Source: Cymodocea nodosa
Taxonomy: Eukaryota; Streptophyta; Magnoliopsida; Alismatales; Cymodoceaceae
Assembly: GCA_036874045.1 (NCBI GenBank)
Contig: CM072343.1
Coordinates: 8,080,001 to 8,144,000, forward strand
Direction: 5' to 3'
DNA: 64,000 nt
Shown here: piece after piece, positions 54,545 to 64,000 of the stretch
How the letters are laid out: each line of letters begins with the position of its first letter
Position numbering within the stretch: the stretch's first letter is position 1
Program-made: the position numbers and the translations under genes
Notes under the pieces: generated by a model
What the model saw: only the letters and a program-made list of their open reading frames with translations
The model's database searches: none
Told to the model about the DNA's origin: nothing

Positions 54545-55861
54545 ACTTAATAAAGCTCGAGTAGTCCTCTACTCTTACTTCTTCTATAATTCTAAAGGAA
54601 CTTTTTGAAATTTTCAGAATAGGTCTAAGTCTTTGTCCATTTATAAATATATTCTAATTTTTAGGATTTTCAATTTCAATAGCTCCATAGGGATAAATAT
54701 TTCAAACTATATAAGGTCCTGCCCATCTAGATCTTAATTTTCCTAGATGATTATGAGGTCTAGTCATATAAAGATATACTTCTTGGCCTATTTCAAAAGT
54801 TTTTGGAATAATTTTCTTGTCATACTAGAACTTCATTTTCTATTTTTCTTTTACAGTTTTCAAGCTTCATTCCTAAATTCTTCTAATTCAATCAATTGCA
54901 TTTTTCTATTTTCAACAGCTTGATTTAAATTGGTGTTCAAAGTTTTTAATGCCCAATAAGCTTTATGTTCAATTTTAGCTAGTAAATGACAACTTTTTTC
55001 ATATAGTAGTCTAAAAGGTGACATACCTAAGCTTGTCTTATAAGCAGTTCTATAAGCCCAAAGTGCATCTATTAATCTATTAGCCCAATCTTTTCTAGTA
55101 GGATTTACTACTTTTTCTAAGATTATCTTAATTTGTTTGTTTGCACATTCTACTTGTCCACTTGTTTGTAGATGATATGATGTTGCAATTTTGTGGTTTA
55201 CTCCATATTTCTTCATTAAGGCTTCAAAACTTCTATTATAGAAATGAGTTCCTCTATCACTAATAATAGCTTTAGGTATTCCAAAACTAGCAATTATATT
55301 AATTCTTATAAAATGTATTACCACTTTGTTGTCATTAGTTTTTGTAGGAATAGCTTCTATCCATTTAGATACATAATCCACCCCCAACAATATATAATTA
55401 AATTGATTAAACATAGGAAATAGACCTATAAAATCTATTCCCCACACATCAAAGATTTCAACTTCAACAATAGGGTTTAGAGGCATCATATTCCTCTTAG
55501 ATATTCTTCCTATTTGTTGACATCTTAAACAACTTAAGTAGTATTTATGAGCATCTTTGAATAGTGTTGGCCAATAGAATCCACATTGCAGAATTTTGGT
55601 AGCAGTTTTTCCTGAACCAAAATGTCCTACACATGCTTGGTCATGGTAGAAAGACAATATGCTCTGATATTCAGTTTCTGGAACACACCTCCTTAAAACC
55701 AAATTAGGACATTTCTTAAATAAGTATGGGTCTTCCCAATAGTAATATTTTACTCTTGAAAAGAATAATTTCTTATCCTGTCTATTCCAATCTTTAAGTG
55801 TTAAACTAGTAACTAAGTAATTAACTATGTCTGCATACCAAGACATTATGTTTATGGTCAT
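54545..55861 (-). pseudogene. M1 integrase
   Basis: A long open stretch (54860-55861) covers nearly the whole integrase. It has an H/C zinc-binding region (YHDQACVGHFGSGKTATKIL ... CLRCQQIG) and a core with DVWGIDFIG, IISDRGTHF and SGQVECANKQIK carrying the D,D,E residues. A helix region follows ([33 protein letters not shown]). The C-terminal tail to 54545 has the R-S-R-W-A-G-P-like motif before the stop. One of the best preserved retroelement domains in the window. A few breaks. Confidence 0.85.
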
Positions 55862-55911
55862 TAATTGTTCATCAGTGTTTGGATTAAAATGTTACATATT
55901 TTTATAGGATA

Positions 55912-57450
55912 TTATTTCGTTACTTGCCGACGTACTTCATTGGATGTTGTGCACTTGCGGTTTATAAATTTAAAACTTCTAAAAAAATCCAAACAATCGG
56001 GAAAATTATCCTTAATTTCAATGTTTGATTTTTCTATTTGTAATCTTGATAAATGATCTGCTACTACATTCTCACAACCTTTTTTATATTTAATTTCTAG
56101 ATCAAATTCTTGTAATAATAATATCCATTGGATTAATCTAGGTTTAGTCTTTTTCATTGCTATTAGGTGTTTTAAAGTTGAATGATCCGTGTATATTATC
56201 ACTTTAGCTCCAATCAGATATGATCTAAACTTCTCTAAGGCAAACACAACAGCTAATAGTTCCTTTTCAGTAGTTATATAATTAACTTGAGCATCATTTA
56301 AAGTTTTGCTTGCATAATGAATCACTCTAGGAGATTTTTCTATCTTCTGTCCCAACACTGCTCCTACAACAAAATCAGATGCATCACACATTAATTCAAA
56401 TGGATGGCTGTAATTAGGTGCTTGTATTATAGGAGTTGAAATTAAGCTAGTTTTAAGCTTGAAAAATGCTTCTTTGCAATTTTTATCAAAGTTAAATGGG
56501 ACATCTTTTAATAGATTAGTTAAAGGTCTAGCTATTTTGCTAAAATCTTTAATAAATCTTCTATAAAATCCAGCATGTCCTAGAAATGATCTAATATCTT
56601 TTACTGATTTAAGTTCTGGTAGATTAGAAATTACTTCTATTTTAACTTTATCTACTTCCAACCCTTTCTTTGAAACAAAATGTCCTAAGATTATTCATTG
56701 TTTAACCATGAAGTGACATTTTTCCCAATTTATAACCAGATTTCTTTCCACACAACGTTTTAATACTTAGTTTAAATTGTTTAAACATATTTCATATGAA
56801 GTTCCATATATAGTGAAATCATCCATAAATATTTCTAAAAAATCTTCAGTTATTCTAGTGAATATGCCCTGCACACACCTTTGAAAATTAGCTGGTGCAT
56901 TACATAATCCGAATGGCATTCTCTTAAAAGCATAAGTTCTATTAGGACATGTGAAAGTTGTTTTCTCTTGATCTTCTAATGCTACTAGAACTTGGTTATA
57001 TCTTGAATACCCATCTAGGAAACAAAAATATTCTTATCCTGCTAATTTCTCTAGCATTTGATCTATAAAAGGTAAGAGAAAATGATCTTTCCTAGTCATA
57101 GCATTCAGCTTTCTATAGTCTATACACACTCTCCAACTTGATTGAATTCTAGTAGGTATCAAGTCCTAACTTTCATTTCTAATAACTGTTTATCCTGATT
57201 TCTTGGGAACTACATGGATTGGACTAACCCATGAGTTATCAAAAATTGCATAAATTATGTCATTATCTAACTACTTTACTATTTCCTTCCTGACTACTTC
57301 TTTAAGGTTTGAATTTAATCTCCTCTCAAGAATTCTAACAGGTTTAGCATTCTCTTCTAAATATATGTGGTGACAGCATATAGTTGTAGTTAACCCTTTA
57401 TATCAGACATAGTCCATCCTATTGCTTCTTTATAAGTTTTTACTACATCT
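55912..57450 (-). pseudogene. M1 reverse transcriptase and RNase H
   Basis: RT lies in the upper part (about 56700-57450), with motifs equivalent to IDYRKLNA, PFGLCNAPANFQR and FMDDFTIYG. The connection and RNase H form an open stretch at 55912-56661: [88 protein letters not shown] and ADHLSRL. RNase H catalytic acids are recognisable (CDAS..., EKEL, TDH). Ty3/gypsy type. Roughly ten breaks, mostly in RT. Confidence 0.8.
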
Positions 57451-57593
57451 TTTAATTTAGAAATTTGATTTTCTTTTAAATCTAAAGAAATAATGATTGG
57501 GCATGCTCGTTTTTCTTTCAGAAATATATAGGTTAATTCAGGAGGTAAATGTTTTAAATCTAAATGTTGACCATTAGAAGCTAGAGCTCCTAA

Positions 57594-58319
57594 TTAAACA
57601 TTTTCATCTTCACTATTAAACTCTTCTTGATCTTCTACATCTATGCTTTCACTTACTTCTAAAGTTTCAGAATCTAGTTGCCTATTTAATTCTTCTTGAA
57701 TCACATCATCTAGCATATCTCCTTCATCCTCTAAAAAGTCTATAGTATGTAAGGACATTTCTAACTCCTCAAACTTTTCTAGTTTGAAAATGTTTAATTG
57801 AGTATCCTCATTACCATATGCTAACTTCATCACTCCAATTTTACAATTTATAACAGCCCCTAATGTTGCTAAGAATGGTCTTCCCAAAATTAAAGATGTA
57901 TCATGATTTTGATGCTTAATTTGTTGGGAATCCAAAATCACAATATTAATGGGATATATGAAGTTATTGATTTTAATTAGGACATCTTCTATTTTTCTTC
58001 TAGGGTATCTTATACTTCTATCAGCTAATTGAATGACAGTCCTAGTAGGGATTAAGCTTTCTAATCCTAAGTATGCAAATATATCACTAGGCTTAACATT
58101 TATACCTACACCTAGGTCTATTAAGGTTCTTTCTAGAATGGTATTTCCTATGGTGCATGATATAACAGGGATTCCAAGATTAGATAACTTTTTCAAAATT
58201 TGTTGCAGAAATAGGGAACTACTTTGCTTAGTTAAAAAGACTTTCCTTAAAACTTTTCGCTCTCTTTTCTTAGTACACCAATCCTTAAGAAATTTAGCAC
58301 AAGGTGGCATTTTTTGCAA
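57594..58319 (-). pseudogene. M1 protease region
   Basis: A single open stretch contains KDWCTKKRERKVLRKVFL, IPVISCTIGNTILERTLIDL, the active-site region DLGVGINVKPSDIF, VIQLADRSIRYPR, SLILGRPFLATLGAVINC and an acidic tail (LEDEGDMLDDVIQEELNRQL). This is the Athila/Tat aspartic protease arrangement, in which DLGA/V replaces the more usual DTG/DSG. It matches P1 and P2. Confidence 0.8.
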
Positions 58320-58399
58320 TAAGTCTAACCAAGAAATGTTAACTTGTACTTTTTCAAAAATTTCTCTAATTTCTTCTTATTTTTTAGGAAATCTTTATT

Positions 58400-59301
58400 G
58401 TAATCTTTTAGGATAGGGTGCTAATGATTTTGATTTACAAGATTCTTTTTCTTTCATTTGATCATTTTTAATCTCATTTTCAATTCATATTTTTCTTCAT
58501 TGATTTCTACATTTTCAAATATTACATTTTCATTATCATTTTGAATTTTAATCTTATCCACCTTCACATTACTTTTTTTTTATTTCTTGGTGGTATGTTA
58601 GTTCCAGATCTTAAGGTTATACATACATCTTCCAGATTTTCATTACTTTCATGATGTTCTTGTATTTCATTTTCATGATTTTGATCTTCAATTGTTTTTT
58701 GTTTTAAATTACATTCTTTAAATTCTATTGCATTGGTATTTTCTTTTGTTTGTATGTCTTGCAAATTATGCACATCTGTAACATTAAAGTTTTCAGTTGT
58801 GTTTTCTTGTTGCATAACTTGTAATTTCATTGTAAATTCATCTAATGCTTTTAATTTTCTTTCGAGATCATCTAGTCTCATTGCATTCAATTTTTGATCA
58901 ATTTTCATTATGGTTTTTTCAATTTCGTATATGATATCAATTTTTGGTTCTGAGTATTCTTCCCTATAATTTAATTAGTTGACTTCTTGTTGCTAATACA
59001 TGTATTGTTCCAATTTATCCATGTTTTGCTCTAAACTACGCTCCGATTTGTCATACCTATCCTAAACTTCCTTATCTCTCAACATATTACTTATTCTAAA
59101 TCGACCATTAGTTGGGTAAACTATAGGATTCTCATACTCAGCTCTATTATATTGAATATAATTCATTTGTTGTTCATGTGATCTAACCATCTACAATCGT
59201 CTCAGTTTCAAACAATCAAAGATGTCATGACTTTCTAAATTGCAGAATTCACATATGCTAACTACAGGTTTCAGAAATTTTTGAGCATAAGCATATGTCA
59301 T
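58400..59301 (-). pseudogene. M1 polyprotein N-terminal region: CCHC, linker, TLRS motif
   Basis: The start methionine is at 59301. The stretch holds the zinc knuckle region, the EQQMNYIQYNRAEYENP block and a helical linker (MKIDQKLNAMRLDDLERKL, 58564-58908) ending in CITLRSGTNIPP. The first methionine lies only about 80 bases inside the primer site, so there is no room for a capsid domain upstream. A few breaks. Confidence 0.75.
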
Positions 59302-59382
59302 ATTCTCAATTATAAAATAAAACACACAACACTCCTTTTTCTATTAAAACAAAGCAGCAGTCACAATTGATTAGCTTTTCAA

Positions 59383-59400
59383 TCCTTGGCAATGGTGCTA
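59383..59400 (-). other. Primer-binding site of M1
   Basis: On the minus strand TAGCACCATTGCCAAGGA lies just inside the LTR end at 59409. It matches TGGCGCCGTTGCCGGGGA at 14 of 18 positions by eye. It identifies the adjoining LTR piece as 5'. Confidence 0.75.
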
Positions 59401-59408
59401 GAAAAACT

Positions 59409-59750
59409 TGTTTGGGGTGGTTAAGTTAAATCATAAACTTGTTTGAGTTTGTTTTTATACTTATATTAATAAATTCTTTTAGAAGTAAACAAACAACCTT
59501 TCACACAAATTAGATATTAACTCCAATTTGTATTTTAACTACAAGTGTATAGTGTATATTGTATTTGTGTGCAAGTATAGGTCGATCCCACAAAGATTGA
59601 GTAATAATTGTGTACTATTTTTCTTTAAATTGGAGTTTATATGTGTTTAGTTAAGTACTCCATTGAGTTATAGTTAACTCAACGGATTTAGTTCCTAGAG
59701 TTATGGTTAACTCAACAAACTAACCTTATGGACTTAAGTTAGCTCCATGA
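59409..59750 (-). repeat. M1 5' LTR, truncated
   Basis: 342 bp of a family A A1 LTR, TGTTTGGGGTGG..., in minus orientation. It shares with the M1 3' LTR the diagnostic AAATTCTTTTAGAA and CTTTAAATTGGAG variants that other copies lack, supporting the pairing. It breaks off in the U5 hairpin region at the copia remnant. Confidence 0.8.
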
Positions 59751-61139
59751 AATCTTTAATTTTTCAGCATTTGTATTCTGTATTTGTTCATGCAAGACAC
59801 ATTCATTAAATCTAAATTTATGCAAATCTCTAGCATGATTTTCATTATCACATTTAAACTTTTCTAAAGTAGTAGACAGGAAACAATTTTCTTTTTCCAC
59901 AATGGATAAAGAGTTCTTGATATTCTTATTTTCCAGTTTAAAACCTTTAAGTTTTTGTAATAATGCATGATAAGCACATAATAATGCATCAAACTTAAAA
60001 TCTAAATGACTTTCAGGATCAGATATTACCTCAGACTCATCTGCCATGAAGCACACATGAGCAACGTCTTCTAACTCTTGTTCTTCTTCTAAATGTGAAG
60101 ATTTTGATGATGATTCCTCAAATTTAGACTCTTCAAACGTGTCATCCCAAGTGATCTTCAAAGCCTTTTTCTTGTAAAACTTTTTCTGAGTTTTCTAAGC
60201 CGTCTTCTTCTGATTTGTCCTACTATGCTTTTCATTTTTCCTTATAGGACAATCTGGAGAAAGATGTCTAGGTTTCTTACAGTTGTAACATACATACTTT
60301 CTAGATGAAGAAATCTTGTCATTCAATGATTTTGATGTTGAGGGTTTATCATTTCTGTTCCTTTGCTGTTTCCTAACTCTCCATGATTTCTTGAATTTCC
60401 TAGTCAGCAAAATCAAGTCCTCGTCAAAATCAATAGATATTTCAGAATCGGAATTAATTTTGAAGGCTATTTCTTTCTTCAATTTTAATTTGTTGTGATT
60501 CATTGAATCATTTAATTGAACTTCATAAGCAGTTAAGTTTCCTATAAGTTCATTCATGGTATAAATATTTAAATCTCGTGATTTCTCAATTGATGTTACT
60601 TTTTGAGACCATTTAGAACTTAGGGATCTGAGAATTTTCCTCACCAAATTCTTCTGTTCGAAATTCTTTCCTAAGCATTTTAAAGAGTTTATGATATCAA
60701 GAAATCTGGAAAATATCTCAAAAATACTTTCGTCTTCATGCATCTTAAAGAGTTCATACTTATGAATTAACATGTTTATCTTAGTCTCTTTAACTTGAGA
60801 AGTACCTTCATGTGAAACTTCTAATGCATGTCACACCTCATGAATAGATTTATATGCTGACACTTTACTGAACTGTTCATAACTCAATGCACAAAATAAA
60901 ATATTTAAGCCCTTAACATTCAGAGTTTTATTTTCCTTTTCAGTAATTGTCCAAGTATTATAAGGACTAGTTAATGGAGTATATGGTTTAGAAATCATGA
61001 ACCACAACTTATGATCTATACTTTGAAGAAAAACTGTTATCCTATATTTCCAATATTCAAAATGTATTTCATCAAATAAAGGAGGACGATTAAGATTTTG
61101 GCCTTCATACAAAGAAAAATTACCATTTCTAGTAGCCAT
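59751..61139 (-). pseudogene. gag: Copia gag remnant (UBN2 type with CCHC knuckle)
   Basis: The N-terminal stretch (60831-61139, M-A-T-R-N-G) has RPPLFDEIHFEYWKYRI, typical of copia gag N-termini. A second stretch (60195-60773) has LIHKYELFKMHEDESIFEIF, the UBN2-type NLVRKILRSLSSKWSQKVT block and a CCHC knuckle, CYNCKKPRHLSPDC. A third (59751-60161) is acidic then coiled-coil, like the long gag tails of Sirevirus-like and related copia lineages. A few breaks. The lineage assignment within copia is tentative. Confidence 0.8.
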
Positions 61140-61321
61140 CTTACCTTAGATTTTTCAACTTATTTGATTTTAAACAGTTTAAAACTTTAAAACAACTTGA
61201 GCCTTAAATCAAGAAAGTTAAATGTATGCTCAGATATTAATTTCTGTTTAAAAACAAGGAAGGCAGAATAAACAATGATATTAAATAAGTTGGTATCGAT
61301 TTTATATCAAAGATTATTAAC

Positions 61322-61338
61322 AAAGCTCTAATACTACT
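61322..61338 (-). other. Primer-binding site of the copia remnant
   Basis: On the minus strand AGTAGTATTAGAGCTTT follows the LTR end. It is a near match to TGGTATCAGAGCTTTG, complementary to initiator tRNA-Met and standard for plant copia elements. Confidence 0.65.
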
Positions 61339-61772
61339 TGCAGGATCGTATGGCTACACAAGAGGGGGGTGAATTGTGTTTTTCAATATTTTTGATTATA
61401 ATTGAAACTTTAAAATTCAAAAATAAGTCAAGACACTATTTTCATAAAATCATTTTTATTCAAGGTTTCAATTACAATTCAATTCTCCTTAGAAATTGTA
61501 GATGCAATTATATATCGTACCATGTTTCATCTATACAATTTCATAACTACAAATAGAGAAAACTAATTTGTAGAATTTAAAACATTTCTCCCTGTTTGAG
61601 ATCTTTCTTCTTCTTCTTCTTCTTCAACAATTCTTCAATGACGAATATCTAGTCTTTCTCTACTTCACTGAATTTGCTTTCTCTTGATACTTCAAATCTT
61701 TAGTGACATAAATTTAACCTTTTCTGCTTCACTGAATTTTCTTCCATTTGAGAGCTTCTCCCCGAAGAGGTG
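61339..61772 (-). repeat. Copia 5' LTR piece (family B)
   Basis: The plus strand reads TGCAGGATCGTATGG, then ACAAGAGGGGGGTGAATTG, mirroring the LTR B terminus. Homology continues to CCCCGAAGAGG, where P3 inserted. A CTTCTTCTTCTTCTTC microsatellite (about 61605-61625) lies within it, as AAGAAGAAG does in the solo copy. Confidence 0.75.
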
Positions 61773-63610
61773 TGTTTAGAATGAAAAAGTGCATATTATT
61801 AACAGTTAAATGATGGTTAATTGCATAATATTTAGCTTATCATATGAGAATTAAGCCATTATGTTATAATTGCACTGTTATATGCTTTAATTGAAGAATC
61901 TGCTTAATTTTGGGGAATTAATGTTAATTTAGTACATTTAAGAACTGTCGGTAAATTGCAGGCTGTGAAATTCTTAAGTATCCGAAAATGCATCTGAGCA
62001 TCAAATAGTTATACCTGTAACTCTCTGGAATGTTATTTTATGTTTAAACTGATGCTGACACGTGTTGAGAGCTAGTAGATTTACTTATATTATAACTCGT
62101 TAAGTTAGTATAACTGCACGCATTGAGTTACATGAAAATACACTAAGGCAATGCGTTAGGTTAGCGTTATAAACTTAAGTTGTTATTTCTGCACGTGTTT
62201 TATAGTTAAATCAACGAAGGAAGTCCGTTGACTTATCTATAACTCCACAGACTATATATTTTCTAATATGCCACTATAGCGGTTGCAGGAACAGATAGTT
62301 GGAAGGAAAAACCACGTTTGCACGTATCATGTAGGAATTCAATCGCGTAGGGAGAAAGAAATCATCGTCGTTGATCTGAAGGAAGGAAATCCAACCAACC
62401 ATTCAAGCAGAAGCAGTTACCACTAAAGACATATAAAAGAAAAGAAGAAAAAAAAGAAAGAGTGTGATCGATGGACGGCCAATGTATACAGAGGAGGAGC
62501 ACCGAGCTTTCTGCAGGCAGTATCGACGATTCTCCGAAGTATCACACCAACCATCATATCACCACTATAATCACCAATCATCGGAGGTCTGTGAGGATAT
62601 TTGCCTGATGTCGGGTCGATTTCGAGCCAAACACAGTGCCTGACAACTACTGTGAGGAGTGATCGCGTCGCGGGAAGGGAAGACATTTTCACCAAGCACT
62701 GACTCATATTTCAGGAGATCGTAAAGCTTTTAGCCTTGGCTTCGGGTTGATGCCTGTATGCTGAAGAGGAGATCATCTTGCAATTCTAGACTCGCGATTC
62801 TATAGGGAGAGGAGACAGAATTGTAAGTGGTTCAATTTTCAGTGGTGTAATCGCGTTGCAAGTAGTGTCGGAAGTATTTACTGTCAAGTGAAATTACTTT
62901 ACATTTCACCTTTCGCCCATCACATCAAAACAAAAATACCAAAAAATAATTTATCTTTGTTTGTATGTTGTATTTGAGTGTTGTATTGTTGGTGTTGTAT
63001 CGTGATTAATGTTATCTGTATCAATTTTATGATTGTTTTATGTTAGTTTTAATTTTACAGTTTACTGAAATTGGTTCGTACAAAACAACTTAAAGATTTT
63101 AATGGTTACTGTTTGAATCATCTAAATGTTAGTATTGCATAATGATAAATCCAATGTTAACTAGCATTAAAAAACTTAATTGATGTTATTTACAATCTAT
63201 GGAATCGCCCAATGGTTGGCCGAATTCCTTTGTAATTAGCAATATTATAAAGAAGAGACAGGCTCGTGGAGTTAACTTAAGTCCACGAGGATAGTCCGTT
63301 GAGTTATCCATAACTCAACGAACTTAGTCCGTTGAGTTAACTGTAACTCAATGGAGTGCTTATTGAATATAAATTTGAATTGTTCATAATCAAACATTTC
63401 TTAAGTTCATCAGCAATTTCCTATGGGATCGACCTGTACTTGCACACTGATACAATAGGCACTGTGCAAATTGGAATTAATATCTAAATTGTATTAAAGG
63501 TTGTTTGTTTACTTCTTAAAGAAAGAATAGGCATAAAGATAAATTAACTAAGTAAAAATAGAAGTAACAAATCCAAGTTTTTCTAGTGTAGTGCTGGGAA
63601 AACACGAACA
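61773..63610 (+). repeat. P3 5' LTR (A2)
   Basis: 1838 bp, TGTTTAGAATG...AAAACACGAACA. The U3 motif block is shorter than in the solo A2 copies: only one ATCCGAAAATGCATCTGAGC unit and one CGTTAAGTTA unit (61980-62110). The leader, the CGCCCAATGGTTGG block and the U5 hairpins (63250-63360) are all present. Confidence 0.9.
62431..62439 (+). promoter_or_regulatory. TATA-like box of P3 LTR
   Basis: ATATAAAAG lies downstream of the U3 motif array and upstream of a GA-rich leader. The same box is found in the same place in all family A LTRs here, so it is the likely core promoter of the element. Confidence 0.55.
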
Positions 63611-63617
63611 AGTTTTA

Positions 63618-63635
63618 TGGCACCGTTGCTGGGGA
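63618..63635 (+). other. Primer-binding site of P3
   Basis: TGGCACCGTTGCTGGGGA lies seven bases inside the LTR. It differs from TGGCGCCGTTGCCGGGGA at two positions, both transitions. This is the strongest evidence for Athila/Tat affiliation. Confidence 0.85.
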
Positions 63636-63734
63636 ATTGAATAGAATTGAACTGAATTGAATAGATATAAGCAACTGTTAGAGTTGTTTCATTTTAATAG
63701 TCAGAGTTGTGTGTTTTCTTCTGTAATTGAGAAT

Positions 63735-64000
63735 ATGGCATATTCTTATGCTCAAAGATTTCTGAAACCTTTAATTAGCATATGTGAATTCTGCAATTCT
63801 GAAGGACACGACATTTCTGATTGTTTGAAATTGAGACATTTACAGATTGATAGATCCCATGAACAACAAATGAATTATCTTCAATATAATAGAGCCGAGT
63901 ATGAGAATCCTATAGTTTACCCAACTAATAGTCAGTATAGAATGTGTAATATGACGAGAGACACTGAAGTTTGGGATAGCTATGACAGACTGGAGCATAG
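63735..64000 (+). CDS. P3 polyprotein start: CCHC nucleocapsid-like region (partial)
   Basis: The frame opens at ATG 63735 (M-A-Y-S-Y-A-Q-R-F), about 100 bases after the primer site, with an in-frame stop just upstream, so this start is firm. The knuckle CEFCNSEGHDISDC is at residues 17-30, followed by SHEQQMNYLQYNRAEYENP and YDRLEH, open to the window edge. As in M0, M1 and P2, the polyprotein begins at the nucleocapsid knuckle with no capsid ahead of it. Confidence 0.8.
   Translation, partial: MAYSYAQRFLKPLISICEFCNSEGHDISDCLKLRHLQIDRSHEQQMNYLQYNRAEYENPIVYPTNSQYRMCNMTRDTEVWDSYDRLEH

Larger units (their letters stand above)
8800..59750 (-). mobile_element. Family A element M1, the nested backbone of the window
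   Basis: One minus-strand element can be followed across 51 kb once insertions are removed. From its 5' end: LTR piece 59409-59750, primer site 59383-59400, CCHC/TLRS region, protease, RT-RNase H, integrase (54545), spacer, accessory ORF (52131-50017), spacer, capsid gene (47766-46579, continuing at 21701-21544), F-box gene (21319-18720), 3' non-coding DNA (to 18259, then 12484-10918), polypurine tract, and 3' LTR 8800-10917. Net internal length is about 13 kb. Hand comparison of 342 bp shared by its two LTRs gives about 28 differences (8%). At commonly used plant LTR rates that is a few million years. Broken in many places. Confidence 0.85.
59751..61772 (-). mobile_element. Ty1/copia remnant (family B), 5' part
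   Basis: A minus-strand copia element cut on both sides. The P3 LTR interrupts its 5' LTR at 61773, and its internal region ends at 59751 against the M1 LTR piece. What remains is 434 bp of 5' LTR, the primer site and gag. The LTR matches the 3' part of solo LTR B (52168-53748). Protease, integrase and RT are missing. The coding part has a few breaks. Confidence 0.8.
61773..64000 (+). mobile_element. Family A element P3, 5' end (subfamily A2), runs off the window
   Basis: A complete 5' LTR, the best primer site in the window and an open polyprotein start. It inserted into the copia LTR. It belongs to subfamily A2, as do three of the solo LTRs. No break is visible in the 266 coding bases seen, so this copy looks the youngest, but the rest is outside the window and its integrity is unknown. 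Confidence 0.85.

Noticed and set aside
1-64000. CRISPR arrays, tRNA or rRNA genes, Polinton-like or envelope genes
   Set aside because: None seen. The repeats are LTR motifs without CRISPR-type spacing, there is no tRNA cloverleaf or rRNA similarity, and the accessory ORF shows no signal peptide or membrane segment typical of an envelope protein.

Overview
The window looks like AT-rich nuclear DNA of a flowering plant. It is almost entirely nested transposable elements. No intact ordinary host gene was found. The dominant family is a large Ty3/gypsy LTR retrotransposon, here called family A, of the Athila/Tat type. The evidence is a primer-binding site close to TGGCGCCGTTGCCGGGGA, a TLRS-type linker, a DLGAGINVMP-type protease, FMDDF-type reverse transcriptase, RNase H and integrase, and LTRs of 1.8-2.2 kb.

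Layout: 1-2895 is the 5' end of a minus-strand copy (M0) that sits in an older copia-like LTR (LTR C). Positions 2896-8799 hold LTR C pieces, two PIF/Harbinger transposase remnants, a 22/25-bp minisatellite and unassigned AT-rich DNA. From 8800 to 59750 the backbone is one minus-strand family A element (M1), about 13 kb of internal sequence, stretched to 51 kb by insertions. These are P1 (12485-18258, plus strand), P2 (21702-46573, plus strand, itself carrying five solo LTRs) and three solo LTRs (18805-20583, 48758-50011, 52168-53748). A Ty1/copia remnant follows (59751-61772, minus). The window ends with the start of another plus-strand family A element (P3, 61773 to the edge), which has a clear primer-binding site and an open first reading frame. 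Most insertions carry TG...CA ends and 5-bp target duplications.

The unusual biology is in family A. M1 and P2 show the same gene order: LTR, primer site, a polyprotein that starts at the CCHC knuckle and runs through protease, RT, RNase H and integrase, then an accessory ORF with a plant-transposon-protein-like domain, then the capsid (Retrotrans_gag) gene, then an F-box protein gene, a long 3' non-coding region, a polypurine tract and the LTR. Capsid is normally upstream of protease, so gag appears split, with the capsid half moved to the 3' side beside a captured host-type F-box gene. Every spacer between these coding blocks carries the same imperfect hairpins built on GTTGAGTTA/TAACTCAAC. 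The hairpins also occur in the LTR and in LTRs of a Ty1/copia family. A second motif (TCGGATAGTTA/TAACTATCCGA) is shared by a family A LTR subfamily and two copia-like LTR families.

All retroelement copies except possibly P3 are decayed. Hand-counted divergence within the M1 and P2 LTR pairs is about 8%, which suggests insertions a few million years old. Reading was by eye, so domain calls rest on motif recognition, and boundaries without target duplications are good to about 10-20 bases.
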